A DNA stretch of 64,000 nt from JACKII01 sp965202745 (GTDB lineage Bacteria > Pseudomonadota > Alphaproteobacteria > Bin95): positions 558,001 through 622,000 of the forward strand of contig CBDBCB010000022.1 of assembly GCA_965202745.1 (NCBI GenBank), written 5' to 3'. Below, in pieces: positions 8,806 through 18,085 of this stretch. Every line of letters begins with the position of its first letter. Position 1 is the stretch's first letter. The notes under the pieces were generated by a model. That model had not been told where the DNA came from. It did no database searches and was given only the letters and a program-made list of their open reading frames with translations. The translations under genes and the position numbers were made by a program.

Positions 8806-9645
8806 TTATACGCCGGTTGCCCGGTTTGCCAGGCGTTTCAGTTTCTCGGGGTTGTCCCAGCCAATAACAACGTGCCCAACACCTCCTGACGTCCAGGTTG
8901 CCAAGTTTAGGTCTTGGTCTTTGCAAATTTGGGCCGGTGAATCGGCTTTGTCCTGAGCGATAAGGCAATAGCCAACAGGTAGGCCGTTAGCTTGGGTATA
9001 CATTAACTGCGCAACTGGCTTGCCGGCTGCGACCAGCATCCACGCGCCGGCGAATTGCAGACCTTCTGAACGGAAGTCAGGTATCGTGACCGGCGAGCCA
9101 ATGCGCTTGGAAAGCCACGCTTTGATGTGTGTAGTCTCATCAGGGCCCACCTCGACCAGATGCCGCCCTTCCTTCGCGTAAACCCGGTGATAGGCTGCAA
9201 CTTGCGCAAGCCAGCCTGTTTTTGCGGCGGCGGCCTGCTCTCCCGTATCACGGCCAAGCATGTAGGAAGCTGGCGCGCCGCCAATGACGGTCAATAACAG
9301 GCAAGCGGCAATTGCCGGCCACATCCACTGGCGCGACCGCGGAGCCCCAAGCGGCACAACCGTATTGCCGGAAGAACCGGCCTGATCCACCACCGGAACA
9401 GGCGCGGCAGCAGCCCTGGCAAGAGAGATAGGCAACGGCGCGTGCAACGCCGCTTCAAAAGCGAACGGCAGGGTGGAGTCGATACCGGCCATGTTCTCCG
9501 CCAGCACGGCAAGAGCCGGATCTTGCGCGATCGTCGCTTCCAGCGTTGCGGCTTTCTCCGGAGACAATGCCCCATCGAGCCAAGGGGCGAGATAAAGCTC
9601 GGCCGTTTCGCTGGTCAGTGGCGGCAGCTCGTCTTCCCCGGTCAT
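8806..9645 (-). CDS. Membrane-bound anti-sigma factor
   Basis: This 279-residue protein has a short acidic cytoplasmic N-terminal region (LYLAPWLDGALSPEKAATLEA), typical of proteins that bind ECF sigma factors. A linker follows, then one membrane helix near residues 107-132 (WMWPAIAACLLLTVIGG) and a periplasmic domain of about 145 residues. No HxxxCxxC zinc motif is visible. Its ATG overlaps the TGA of the upstream sigma-factor remnant (ATGA), the classical sigma/anti-sigma coupling. The sigma gene has lost its N-terminal half, so this regulator appears to be an orphan. The frame is intact. Confidence 0.8.
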   Translation of the reverse strand: MTGEDELPPLTSETAELYLAPWLDGALSPEKAATLEATIAQDPALAVLAENMAGIDSTLPFAFEAALHAPLPISLARAAAAPVPVVDQAGSSGNTVVPLGAPRSRQWMWPAIAACLLLTVIGGAPASYMLGRDTGEQAAAAKTGWLAQVAAYHRVYAKEGRHLVEVGPDETTHIKAWLSKRIGSPVTIPDFRSEGLQFAGAWMLVAAGKPVAQLMYTQANGLPVGYCLIAQDKADSPAQICKDQDLNLATWTSGGVGHVVIGWDNPEKLKRLANRATGV

Positions 9646-10274
9646 GCTGCGTGCGCCTTAGCAATGGCTAAGCGGCCTCGCGATAGCCAGCTCATGACGG
9701 TGCCGACAGGCAACTCCAGTATGTCCGCCGTTCCCTTATAGGAATGACCCTCCACACCAACCAGCATCAGCACTTTCCGTTGCTCTGTCGGAAGTTCCAG
9801 TAAGGTCCGTTCCATGTCTGAAAGGGCGACCTGGCTTTCCGCTTGCAGATGGGCCACCTGGTCGGCGACTGAGGCCAGCGCCTGAGGGACGACCACCACG
9901 CCGTCATTGTCGCAAACAACCCAATCGCCGGGGATCACCGCAACGCCGCCGCAGCCAATGGGCACCTGCAGGTCGCCGTCAGAGAGGCTGGCGACACTGG
10001 CCAGAGCCGCCGCGCCGGTGCACCAGACCGGCAGGGCACTGGCCTTCACGCCGTCGGCGTCGCGCACGTTGGAGTCGCTGACCATGCAGATGAGAGCCGC
10101 GCTTGCTCCCACCACAATGCCGGTACACAGGACGAAATGCCAAAGCATCTGGAAATTGCCCGCGCTCAGGAAAACAATGGCAATCGCAGCAAGCCCGCCA
10201 GTGTAAGTCCACCGCGGTCCAAACCGGTCGATAGAGCGGCCAGCCAATACACAGCCGACGCCAAAGCTCAGCAT
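9642..10274 (-). pseudogene. Three-way chimera: MFS transporter fragment + RraA-family C-terminus + ECF sigma region 4
   Basis: One open frame of 210 codons joins three unrelated pieces. Residues 1 to about 62 resemble an MFS transporter, with the loop GRSIDRFGPRW followed by hydrophobic segments. Residues about 66-146 match the C-terminal part of an RraA/HMG-aldolase-like protein (VRDADGVKASALPVW, PIGCGGVAVIPGD, CDNDGVVVVP). Residues about 150-210 match ECF sigma region 4 (LPTEQRKVLMLVGVEGHSYK, GTVMSWLSRGR). The missing RraA N-terminus lies beyond the adjacent IS481 copy, at 11,391-11,716. The open frame is probably accidental, left by successive deletions. The segment identities are strong; the junction positions are approximate. 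Confidence 0.85.
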
Positions 10275-10294
10275 GGATAGACCATAGATACTGA

Positions 10295-11298
10295 CAGCTT
10301 CAGCCCGGCCCCATCCGAATTCGTCGGATAGCTTTCACATCTCGGAAGGTAATATGGCTGTTTGCTGACCAGCTCTGGTTTGGGTTTGCGCCATCCCTTC
10401 ATTGCCTGCAAGGGCGTCTTGCTGCCCAGGGCTGATTGCGGCAGCGGCTGGGTGTAAAGCCAGACATAGCGAAGCAGCGTGGCTTCCAGAACCTCGCCGG
10501 ATCGGAAGGGATGGCTCTGCAGAACCTCTTCGATGCGGCCATTGAACCGTTCGACCATACCGTTGGTCTGAGGTGACCTAGGCAGCGTCAGGTGATGATC
10601 GATATCGAGGGCGGCGCCCAGCGTGTCGCATTCATGCGCGCCTGTTGCGGCGCGCTGGCGCAGACCGAAGAGGCGATCCGTGAACTCTTTTCCATTATCC
10701 GGGAGTATGGGGCGGATCCGCATCGGGCAGGCGCGCTCCAGGGCGCGCAGGAAGCGCCGGGCATTGGCCGCTGTCTTGCTGTTGTAGACCCTGACAACAA
10801 CCCAACGCGTTGCCCTGTCGATGGCCACGAAGAGGGAACGGCGGCGGCTCTCTCTGCCATCGGTGGCAGGTATTTCAGGTCGATGGGGATAGAACCGGGT
10901 TCATAGGCTTTGAAGGCGCTGTGCTTTGGCCGGGCGATGCTGCTTTCAGGGCGCGCAGGGCCCCCCACGCCATGCCGACGCAAGCAGCGGTCAAGGCCAG
11001 AGCGGGAGGCATTCAGGTTCAAGAACTCGCGCACCACCGCCAGCAGATCATTCAGCGAGACCAAAAGCGTCTTGCGGAGGGCCACCGCGACAGCTTCCTG
11101 CGCTGGCGTCAACGTCGTCTGAAGGCGATGGGGCGTGTGGCTGCGATCCTCCACGCTGGCACGCTGGCACCATTTCCATACAGTCTGTTCCGTGGTCCCG
11201 TGACGCTCGGCAAGAACCCACGCAGGGTCGTCACTGGCCTGTATGGCCGCCCTGATCTTCGGTGGCGTCGTCGCCTGACTGTGAAGCTTGATCACCAT
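10295..11298 (-). pseudogene. IS481-family transposase, frameshifted
   Basis: The N-terminal half (from ATG 11298) has a helix-turn-helix region (AERHGTTEQTVWKWCQRA) and runs to KYLPPM. The DDE core follows in another frame, from about 10,845: AIDRATRWVVVRVY, then ILPDNGKEFTDRL with the second catalytic Asp, then SPQTNGMVERFNGRIEE with the catalytic Glu. One small indel between the halves splits the enzyme. The remaining frame reads through the element's end into the MFS fragment, stopping at 10268. The family assignment is strong. Confidence 0.85.
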
Positions 11299-11390
11299 GT
11301 CGCTCTCCCATCCCGCGCCTCGGTCAAAACACAGCGTGCCATGAAAAATGCAGAGCGACGAGGAGCTATCTAATCAGCCGGGATGGAACA
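10295..11390 (-). mobile_element. IS481-family insertion sequence, transposase frameshifted
   Basis: A transposase-containing block separates the two halves of an RraA-family gene. Boundaries are inferred from where homology to the neighbours stops (MFS fragment on the left, RraA on the right near 11,390). I could not identify clean terminal inverted repeats or a target duplication. A 45-bp piece of the same transposase reappears at 51,885-51,925. Confidence 0.75.
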
Positions 11391-11716
11391 ACTAGGTCGG
11401 AGAACAGACGGTCGCTGATGGCTGCCCCGTCGGCGCGGCCGAGCGCGTCCACCACCAGAATGTGGCCCGGCGGGCACTCCTCGATAGCGCGGCACTGGGC
11501 CAGGTCCGTGCGCTTCAGGATGTCCGGGCCGCTCAGGTCCTTGCGCCCTGGGATAAAGCGCAGAGTGTAGGCCGGGCCGGCAATGCGCTCTTGGCCTTCG
11601 ATCAAGGGCTTCGGCCCATCCATCCACACTTGGCGGATGCCGCGCTTCAGCAATTGCATGGTCAGCGTGGCGGTCGAAATCTGGCGGAATGCGGCGGCGA
11701 GTTCGTCTTGGTTCAT
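11391..11716 (-). pseudogene. RraA-family protein, N-terminal part only
   Basis: From ATG 11716 the frame encodes about 108 residues matching the N-terminus of RraA-like proteins (ISTATLTMQLLKRGIRQVWM, AGPAYTLRF, GHILVVDALGRADGAAISD). It breaks after FSDLVV, where unrelated IS481 end sequence follows. The complementary C-terminus, starting near VRDADGVKASALPVW, is inside the chimeric ORF at 9,642-10,274. The two together would make a protein of about normal length. The annotated family covers RNase E inhibitors and 4-hydroxy-4-methyl-2-oxoglutarate aldolases, and the sequence does not decide between them. Confidence 0.85.
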
Positions 11717-11806
11717 TTGCGTTATCCCTTGATCTTTCCCTGAGGCGCTTTCGTAGCTACAATTGACCCCAACACACGAACCGATGCAATACTAAGGAGC
11801 CGCTCC

Positions 11807-13015
11807 ATGGATATGGCCTTCGCCCCTGAAGACGAAGCTTGGCGCGAGGAAGTCCGCGCCTTTATGCGCGACAACCTGCCTGCCGTCGTTGCGCACAAAG
11901 TCCACAATGGCTTCGCCGTCGCCCGCGAAGAAATCCGTGACTGGCATACCAAACTGCACAAACAGCGCTGGGTCGTGCCCAATTGGCCACCGGAATGGGG
12001 CGGCCCGGACCCGGCATGGACCGTGACGCAGAAATATATTTATGACGAAGAAGCCACGCTGGCCGGTGCACCGCGCCTGATCAGCTTCGGCATCACCATG
12101 TGTGGCCCGGTGCTGATGCGCTACGGCACAGACGAGCAGAAGAACGACTTTCTGCCGAAGATCGCGTCCGGTGAGTGGACGTTCTGCCAGGGCTATTCCG
12201 AGCCGGGCTCAGGCTCCGATCTCGCCAGCTTGAAGATGAAGGCGGAGCGCGACGGCGACGACTTTATGCTGAATGGCCAGAAAATATGGACCACGTCCGC
12301 CCACATGGCCGACTGGATCTTCTGCCTCGTCCGCACCAGCGTGCGGGAAAAGCGTCAGGAAGGCATCACCTTCATCCTGGTGGACATGAACACACCAGGC
12401 CTGGAAGTGAAGCCGCTGATCACCATTGAAGGCACCCGCGAAGTGAACCAGGTGTTCTTCACCGACGTTCGCGTGCCGGCAGCGAACGTGATCGGCGAGG
12501 TGGACGATGGCTGGAGCGTTGCCAAATACCTGCTCGGTCACGAGCGGATGGGTGGCGGTGCGCTGGGCGGCCTGAAGAAGTCGCTGGAACAGCTGAAAAA
12601 AATCGCCCGCGAGGAAGATGGCGACAGTGACAGTAAACTCATTGATGATCCTGCCTTCGCCCGGAAGATATCAGAAGTCGATATTGAGCTGATGACACTG
12701 GAGGTGCAGATGCTGCGCCTGCTGTCGAAAATGAGCGCCGACGCCGAAATGGGCCTCGAAGCCTCCATGATCAAAATCCGGCGCTCAGAAATCATTCAGC
12801 GCTTGAGTGAGTTGAAAATGGAAGCCGTCGGCTACTACGCCAACCCGTTCGTCCTGGGCGCACTGGAACAGGGCTGGAACGAGGAGCCGATCGGCGGCGC
12901 GGACTACATCAACGCGCTCGCGGCCCAGTATTTCAACAACCGCAAACACTCGATCTTTGCAGGGTCCAACGAGATCCAACATAACATCATCGCCAAGCGC
13001 GTATTGAACCTCTAG
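11807..13015 (+). CDS. Acyl-CoA dehydrogenase
   Basis: This 402-residue flavoenzyme of the acyl-CoA dehydrogenase superfamily would introduce a trans-2 double bond into an acyl-CoA, passing electrons to ETF. Motifs include FCQGYSEPGSGSDLASL (about 124-140), NGQKIWTTSAHMADW (about 156-170), the SVAKYLLGHERMGGG segment and the C-terminal GSNEIQHNIIAKRVL. The ATG follows AAGGAGCCGCTCC. Substrate specificity cannot be read from sequence. A TRAP transporter and a broken paralogue follow downstream on the same strand, so the block may serve uptake and breakdown of one carboxylic substrate (inference). Confidence 0.93.
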   Translation: MDMAFAPEDEAWREEVRAFMRDNLPAVVAHKVHNGFAVAREEIRDWHTKLHKQRWVVPNWPPEWGGPDPAWTVTQKYIYDEEATLAGAPRLISFGITMCGPVLMRYGTDEQKNDFLPKIASGEWTFCQGYSEPGSGSDLASLKMKAERDGDDFMLNGQKIWTTSAHMADWIFCLVRTSVREKRQEGITFILVDMNTPGLEVKPLITIEGTREVNQVFFTDVRVPAANVIGEVDDGWSVAKYLLGHERMGGGALGGLKKSLEQLKKIAREEDGDSDSKLIDDPAFARKISEVDIELMTLEVQMLRLLSKMSADAEMGLEASMIKIRRSEIIQRLSELKMEAVGYYANPFVLGALEQGWNEEPIGGADYINALAAQYFNNRKHSIFAGSNEIQHNIIAKRVLNL

Positions 13016-13179
13016 AGGCTAAATTCAAGAGCCATGCGCTAATCTCCGCTTGAGCATGTTACTGAAACATGCTTAATAGCACGCGTTCGATGCAGATCTG
13101 CTATGCACCGGGCGCAATGCAGGGTGGGGATCCCCTCATTTTGCAGTTACCACAACGAATTAGCCGTTCAGGAGGACCC

Positions 13180-14229
13180 ATGCGTATGAACACACTCATG
13201 AAGGGCGTCGCTGCTGCCGCGATCGCCGTCACCACTTTTGCCGCGGTCGGCGACGCTGAAGCCCGCGTGCGCATGAAGATCCACTCTGCCTTCGGTAAGA
13301 ACATCTTTGTTATCGGCCCGGGGCCGCTCAATGTCGCCAACGCCGTGAAGGCGATGTCCGGCGGCGAAGTCGACATGAAAATTTTTGAGCCGGGCGCGCT
13401 GGTTCCCGGCACCCAGTACTTTGATCCCGTTTCGGCTGGTTCTATCGACGGTGCCTGGGGCACCCCCGGCTACAACGTGAACATTAACTTTGCCTACGCG
13501 TTCTTCTCCGCCGTGCCGTTCGGCCCGCGTGGCGGCGAATACCTGGCATGGATGCGTCACGGCGGCGGCCAGGAACTGCTGGACGAGATGTACGCCCGCG
13601 CGAACATCAAAGCATACATTTGCAACATGATCGCTCCGGAAACCTCCGGTTGGTTCCGTGATGAAATCAAATCCACCGCCGACCTGAAGGGCCTGAAAAT
13701 GCGCTTCTTCGGCCTGGGTGCGAAGGTCATGGAGAAGTTTGGCGTTTCCACCCAGCTGCTGGCCGGCGGCGACATCTATCCGGCGCTTGAGCTTGGTTCC
13801 ATCGACGCGACCGAGTTCTCCATGCCGGCCATTGATAAGGACTTCGGTTTTTATCAGATCGCCAAGCACAACTACTTCCCCGGCTGGCACCAGCAGTCCA
13901 CCCTGGGCGATATGATCTTCAACATGGACAAGTTCAACGAGTTGAACGATGGCCAGAAGATCATGATGGAGCAGGCCTGCCAGGCGCAGGTGATGCGTTC
14001 GTTCGCTGAAACCGAAGCCTTCCAGGGTGCCGCCATGGCATTCCACGAGTCTAAGGGTGTCACCAACCACCGTTGGAGCGATGCGATCATCGCGGAGTTC
14101 GAAGGTGCCTGGAAAGAGGTCATCGCCGATGAGATCGCTGGCAACGAAGACGCCAAAAAGATCTGGGCTTCGATGTCGAAGTTCCGCGATGAGTACAAAG
14201 TTTGGGGTGACCGCGGTTACCTGAAGTAA
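13180..14229 (+). CDS. dctP: TRAP transporter substrate-binding protein (DctP family)
   Basis: This is the periplasmic receptor of a TRAP transporter. I choose the ATG at 13180 because GGAGGACCC lies directly before it and a signal peptide follows (MRMNTLMKGVAAAAIAVTTF, with cleavage likely after DAEA). The longer frame from 13069 has no such support. The mature part has the DctP features, such as GLKMRFFGLGAKVMEKFGVS (about 168-187) and GGDIYPALELGSIDATEFS (about 195-213). The 349-residue length is normal for the family. The ligand is unknown, though the TAXI type is excluded by the pattern. It is followed by two hairpins and then the membrane subunits. Confidence 0.92.
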   Translation: MRMNTLMKGVAAAAIAVTTFAAVGDAEARVRMKIHSAFGKNIFVIGPGPLNVANAVKAMSGGEVDMKIFEPGALVPGTQYFDPVSAGSIDGAWGTPGYNVNINFAYAFFSAVPFGPRGGEYLAWMRHGGGQELLDEMYARANIKAYICNMIAPETSGWFRDEIKSTADLKGLKMRFFGLGAKVMEKFGVSTQLLAGGDIYPALELGSIDATEFSMPAIDKDFGFYQIAKHNYFPGWHQQSTLGDMIFNMDKFNELNDGQKIMMEQACQAQVMRSFAETEAFQGAAMAFHESKGVTNHRWSDAIIAEFEGAWKEVIADEIAGNEDAKKIWASMSKFRDEYKVWGDRGYLK

Positions 14230-14245
14230 TCACAACTGTTACCAG

Positions 14246-14326
14246 CCGGCTGCTGATACCTAATTTGCAGCCGGTCAAACTATTGCCAGGGGAAAATTGG
14301 GCTTTAAGGCTTGGCTTTTCCCTGGC
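14246..14326 (+). terminator. Two hairpins between the TRAP receptor and permease genes
   Basis: CCGGCTGC at 14246-14253 pairs perfectly with GCAGCCGG at 14267-14274. A second stem follows: GCCAGGGGAAAA (14285-14296) against CTTTTCCCTGGC (14315-14326), then a T-containing stretch. Placed 17 bp after the receptor stop, they could stabilise or partly terminate the message so that receptor exceeds permease, a common arrangement in binding-protein operons. The function is inferred. Confidence 0.55.
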
Positions 14327-14404
14327 GGTTTATCTCTTTAACAGTTCAAAAACACGATACGAAATCTGGCCAACGGCGGCCCGAGTACCAGAGTGGAATC
14401 ATCC

Positions 14405-15139
14405 ATGCGTCAAATGCTTGATCTCGCGGATCGGCTTGAAAAGATCCCGCAATTCTTCGGCCGTGCAGGGTCTTGGCTAATCCTGCCGCTCATTGCGATT
14501 ATCATGTTCGATGTGCTGACGCGCAAATTGTTCGGCGGTGCCATCCAACAATGGATCCAGGAGGGTGCCCTCTACGAGGTGCTGTCCCCCACCAAGCTGC
14601 AGGAGTGGGAATGGCATCTGCATGGCGCGTTGTTTATGCTCGCCATTGGTTTTTCCTACACCATGAACGCCCACGTTCGCGTGGATGTGCTGCGCGAGAA
14701 GGTTAGCGGCCGCAGACAGGCCTGGATCGAGATGATGGGGCTGCTGATTTTCTTGCTGCCTTACGTCTGTGTCATCGGCTATCTGTGCTGGAACTTCATC
14801 GTCCGGGCCTATGTCTCGGGTGAAGCGTCCGCCGCCATGACCGGCCTATCACACCGTTGGATCATCAAATCCTTCCTGCTGGTATGTTTGGTACTCGTTC
14901 TTCTGGCCGGTCTCACCACGCTGCTGCGCCAGATCGTTTATCTGTTCGGGCCGGAGCATCTGCAGGGCGACGTCAAAATGAACATGCTAACATCGGCCGT
15001 GGCAGAGCATTTGCCGCACTTGGATGATGAAGATGTTTACGGTCCCGGCCACACAGCCGAAGACGACATCGAAGGTGCTGAAGAGCGGGTTTACCCGCAC
15101 GATGGCAAGACCGACATACACCCCGAAATCAAATACTAA
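14405..15139 (+). CDS. dctQ: TRAP transporter small permease (DctQ family)
   Basis: This 244-residue inner-membrane protein has four main hydrophobic segments and the DctQ-like WEWHLHGALFMLAIGFSYT stretch near 75-95, followed by NAHVRVDVLREKVSGR. The protein is larger than short DctQs and has an acidic C-terminal tail of about 60 residues, as in the mannitol/chloroaromatic subgroup of TRAP systems. The ATG at 14405 is preferred over an in-frame GTG at 14393; neither has a strong ribosome site. DctM follows after 30 bp. Confidence 0.87.
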   Translation: MRQMLDLADRLEKIPQFFGRAGSWLILPLIAIIMFDVLTRKLFGGAIQQWIQEGALYEVLSPTKLQEWEWHLHGALFMLAIGFSYTMNAHVRVDVLREKVSGRRQAWIEMMGLLIFLLPYVCVIGYLCWNFIVRAYVSGEASAAMTGLSHRWIIKSFLLVCLVLVLLAGLTTLLRQIVYLFGPEHLQGDVKMNMLTSAVAEHLPHLDDEDVYGPGHTAEDDIEGAEERVYPHDGKTDIHPEIKY

Positions 15140-15169
15140 CGACCGGCGTCGCAGAAGGAATACCCCTCA

Positions 15170-16537
15170 ATGTATTGGGAAGACTATCTCCCGGTGATCA
15201 TGTTCCTGGGATTGGCTTTCGGCCTTTTTTCAGGCATCCCGGTAGCGTTTGTCGTTGGTGGCGTTGGCCTGTTGTTCGGCTTTATCGGCATGCATTTCGA
15301 CATGTTCGCCTTCCAAGAGTTCTTCAACATCCCCGTCCGAATCTGGGGCGGCGCGGTTGAAAACCTGGTGTTGGTTGCCGTGCCCTGCTTCATCTTCATG
15401 GGCACAATGCTTGAACGATCAGGGGTCGCAAGCGACCTCTTGGAAATCCTCGACGTGCTGCTGAAGCGCGTTCCCGGCGGCTTGGCCATGTCAGTGACCC
15501 TGATGGGCACAATCATGGCGGCAACCACTGGCATCATTGGCGCTTCTGTCGTCATGATGACCTTGATGGCGCTGCCGACCATGCTCCGCGCGGGCTATTC
15601 GAAGGGTCTGGCGACAGGCACCATTGCAGCATCGGCAACGCTCGGTATTTTGATCCCGCCCAGCATCATGCTGGTGATCATGGCCGATCTGCTGGCCATT
15701 TCGGTTGGCAACCTGTTCCTGGGTGCGATCTTCCCCGGCCTGCTGCTCTCCGGTCTTTACCTGTTGTACATCTTCGTCATCGCTCAAGCCCGCCCAAGCT
15801 TGGCCCCGCGTGTGGTCGATGATGGTTCTCAGGTCGATGCACACGGCTCACTGCTAAAGATGGTTCTGAAGGGCTTCTTGCCCCCGGTCTTCCTCATGGT
15901 GCTGGTGCTCGGCTCTATCTTTGCCGGCTGGGCTACCCCGACCGAAGCCGCCGGTGTCGGCGCGTTCGGCGCAATCCTGCTGACCATCTTTAACGGCCGT
16001 ATGACGGGTGAGATTATTCGCGAGGTCTGCGAGCGGACCGCCATTATCTGCGGCATGATCTTCTTCATCTTCATGGGTGCGACCTCGTTCTCCTACGTGT
16101 TCCGTTCCCTCGGCGGTGAAGAGCTGATCATTCACGGTATCGAGGCACTGGGCTTCAGCTCCTGGGGTATTCTGATCGTGCTGATGGCGACGATCTTTAT
16201 CCTGGGCTTCTTCTTCGACTTCATCGAAATCACGCTGATCGTTCTGCCGGTGTTCGCGCCTGTGGTCGAATTGCTGGACTTCGGTACCCACGTCGAAGGC
16301 CGGGACGTGATCTACTGGTTCGCCCTGCTGGTCGCAGTGAACCTGCAAACATCGTTCCTGACGCCTCCATTCGGGTTTGCGCTGTTCTATATGAAGGGCG
16401 TGGCGCCCAACTCGGTGAAGATCCAGGACATCTATGCGGGTATCATTCCGTTCGTCACTCTCCAGGTGATCGGCTTGTCCTTTGTCATCGCCTTCCCGAA
16501 CATTGCTCTTTGGCTGCCCAACACGCTGCTTGAATAG
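15170..16537 (+). CDS. dctM: TRAP transporter large permease (DctM family)
   Basis: This 455-residue protein of about 12 membrane segments is the sodium-driven translocation subunit of the TRAP system. Family stretches are present: PVAFVVGGVGLLFGFIG near the N-terminus, TGIIGASVVMMTLMALPTML (about 121-140), TLGILIPPSIMLVIMADLL (about 157-175) and FLTPPFGFALFYMKGV near 398. AAGGAATA precedes the ATG. With the receptor and small permease it makes a complete, apparently intact transporter. Confidence 0.93.
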   Translation: MYWEDYLPVIMFLGLAFGLFSGIPVAFVVGGVGLLFGFIGMHFDMFAFQEFFNIPVRIWGGAVENLVLVAVPCFIFMGTMLERSGVASDLLEILDVLLKRVPGGLAMSVTLMGTIMAATTGIIGASVVMMTLMALPTMLRAGYSKGLATGTIAASATLGILIPPSIMLVIMADLLAISVGNLFLGAIFPGLLLSGLYLLYIFVIAQARPSLAPRVVDDGSQVDAHGSLLKMVLKGFLPPVFLMVLVLGSIFAGWATPTEAAGVGAFGAILLTIFNGRMTGEIIREVCERTAIICGMIFFIFMGATSFSYVFRSLGGEELIIHGIEALGFSSWGILIVLMATIFILGFFFDFIEITLIVLPVFAPVVELLDFGTHVEGRDVIYWFALLVAVNLQTSFLTPPFGFALFYMKGVAPNSVKIQDIYAGIIPFVTLQVIGLSFVIAFPNIALWLPNTLLE

Positions 16538-16606
16538 CAGTCTGGCATTTAGTGCGTTCGTCGCTTAGGCTTCGGAGAGATCTAATCTCTCCGGAGCTTT
16601 TGCGTT

Positions 16607-17784
16607 ATGGACCTGCAATTCACTGCTGAAGAACAAGCATTCCGCACAAAAATTCGCGCGTGGACCGCTGAAAACCTGCCTGCAGACATAAAGAGCAAGG
16701 TTGATCGCGGTATAGAGTTGGAGCGTGATGACTGTGAGCGCTGGATGCAAATCCTCTCCGGCAAGGGATGGATAGCGCCGAACTGGGATGGCAAAGACGG
16801 CGGTCCAGGCTTCTCCCTCGGTGAGAAATATATCTTCGAGGAAGAGCTATTCATGGGTGGCGCACCGTGCACTTTGGTACGCGGATGGTAGGCCCGGTAT
16901 TGCTCGCCTTTGGCACACCGGAGCAGAAGAAGTGCTACCTGCCAAAGATTCTGACTAGCGAAGAAATCTGGTGCCAAGGCTATTCCGAACCCGGAAGCGG
17001 GTCGGACCTTGCCTCACTGAAGACAAGCGCGGGCTTGGACGGAGATCACTACATTGTAAATGGCACCAAAATCTGGACCAGCTACGCCCATTGCGCCGAC
17101 CGAATGTTTGCGCTGGTCCGCACCGACAACAGCGGCAAGAAGCAGGAAGGCATTACCTGCCTCCTGATCGACCTCAAAACGCCCGGCGTCAGCATTCAGC
17201 CGATCATCACGCTCGACGGCCGTCACGTCTTCAACCAGGAGTTTTTCGACGACGTCCGCGTGCCGGTAGAGAATCGTGTCGGCGAAGAAGGTCAAGGCTG
17301 GACGATTGCCAAATACCTGTTGGGGCACGAACGCTCAAACGCCAGCTATGTCTCGATCAGCAAGCGCAACTTGGCGAAACTAAAAGCCATTGCTGCCGAC
17401 CAGATGATGGATGGGCACCCGTTGGTTGAAAACCAAGCGTTCAAACAATTGATCGCCGAAGCCGAAACGACCTTGGAAACACTATCCGTCACCTCACTTC
17501 GCCAATTAGCAACGGCGTCAGCAGACAAGCCGGCCTCGGTATTAAAAATGCGCACCGGCGATGTTTTTCAACGCATTCATGAGTTGATGATGATGGCTGG
17601 CGGCTACTCCATAGCACCCTTCGTCCCGGAAGCGATACGCAACGGCTGGAACGAAGACCCAGTCGGCCCGGACTACCTGTTCCGCATGGCCCCTGACTAT
17701 TTTGAGGCCCGTGCCATGTCCATCGCCGGGGGCAGCCATGAGGTACAGAAAAACATAATCGCAAAGGCTATGCTGGGCCTATGA
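16607..17784 (+). pseudogene. Acyl-CoA dehydrogenase, frameshifted
   Basis: The frame from ATG 16607 gives the N-terminal helical domain (MDLQFTAEEQAFRTKIRAWT to FMGGAP) and then runs into a TAG. The rest, FGTRMVGPVLLAFGTPEQK to EVQKNIIAKAMLGL, is in a different frame from about 16,868. One missing base after the GAP codons explains this. All later motifs (WCQGYSEPGSGSDLASL, NGTKIWTSYAHCADR, IAKYLLGHERSN) are intact, so the lesion is probably recent. It is paralogous to the enzyme at 11,807. If the base is merely a sequencing error, this would be a normal 392-residue enzyme. Confidence 0.88.
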
Positions 17785-18085
17785 CGGACTGGCCGGATGG
17801 TCTGAACGGCAAAGACACCAAGCCTACCCGATTGGCGTTTTCCGCATAGCAAAGTATGCCCGGAGCCCCTGTTAAGCTTTTGAAATATATTTACTGAACG
17901 CTGTACTGGCTCCGGCAAAATTGAGCGGCAGATCAACGCACTATATGCCAGCTACCATCTGCGTCTCCCCTACTGCCCGCAACAGTTTGGCCGCTTGTAG
18001 CAGAGACCTTTTCGATGATAGCTAAGGCCACGTTTTTCCAAGATCGCGTTCCTGCACGAACGGTGATGATGAGGAGAAACAGCTG
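17785..18085. other. 301-bp gap between the broken dehydrogenase and the IS256 element
   Basis: I see no supported gene, RNA or clear hairpin here. The sequence is lower in GC than its neighbours towards 17,870-17,920 and ends at the left terminal repeat of the IS256 copy. Confidence 0.4.

Noticed and set aside
13168..14070. 300-codon minus-strand frame opposite the TRAP receptor
   Set aside because: Antisense shadow; the plus strand has signal peptide, ribosome site and family motifs.
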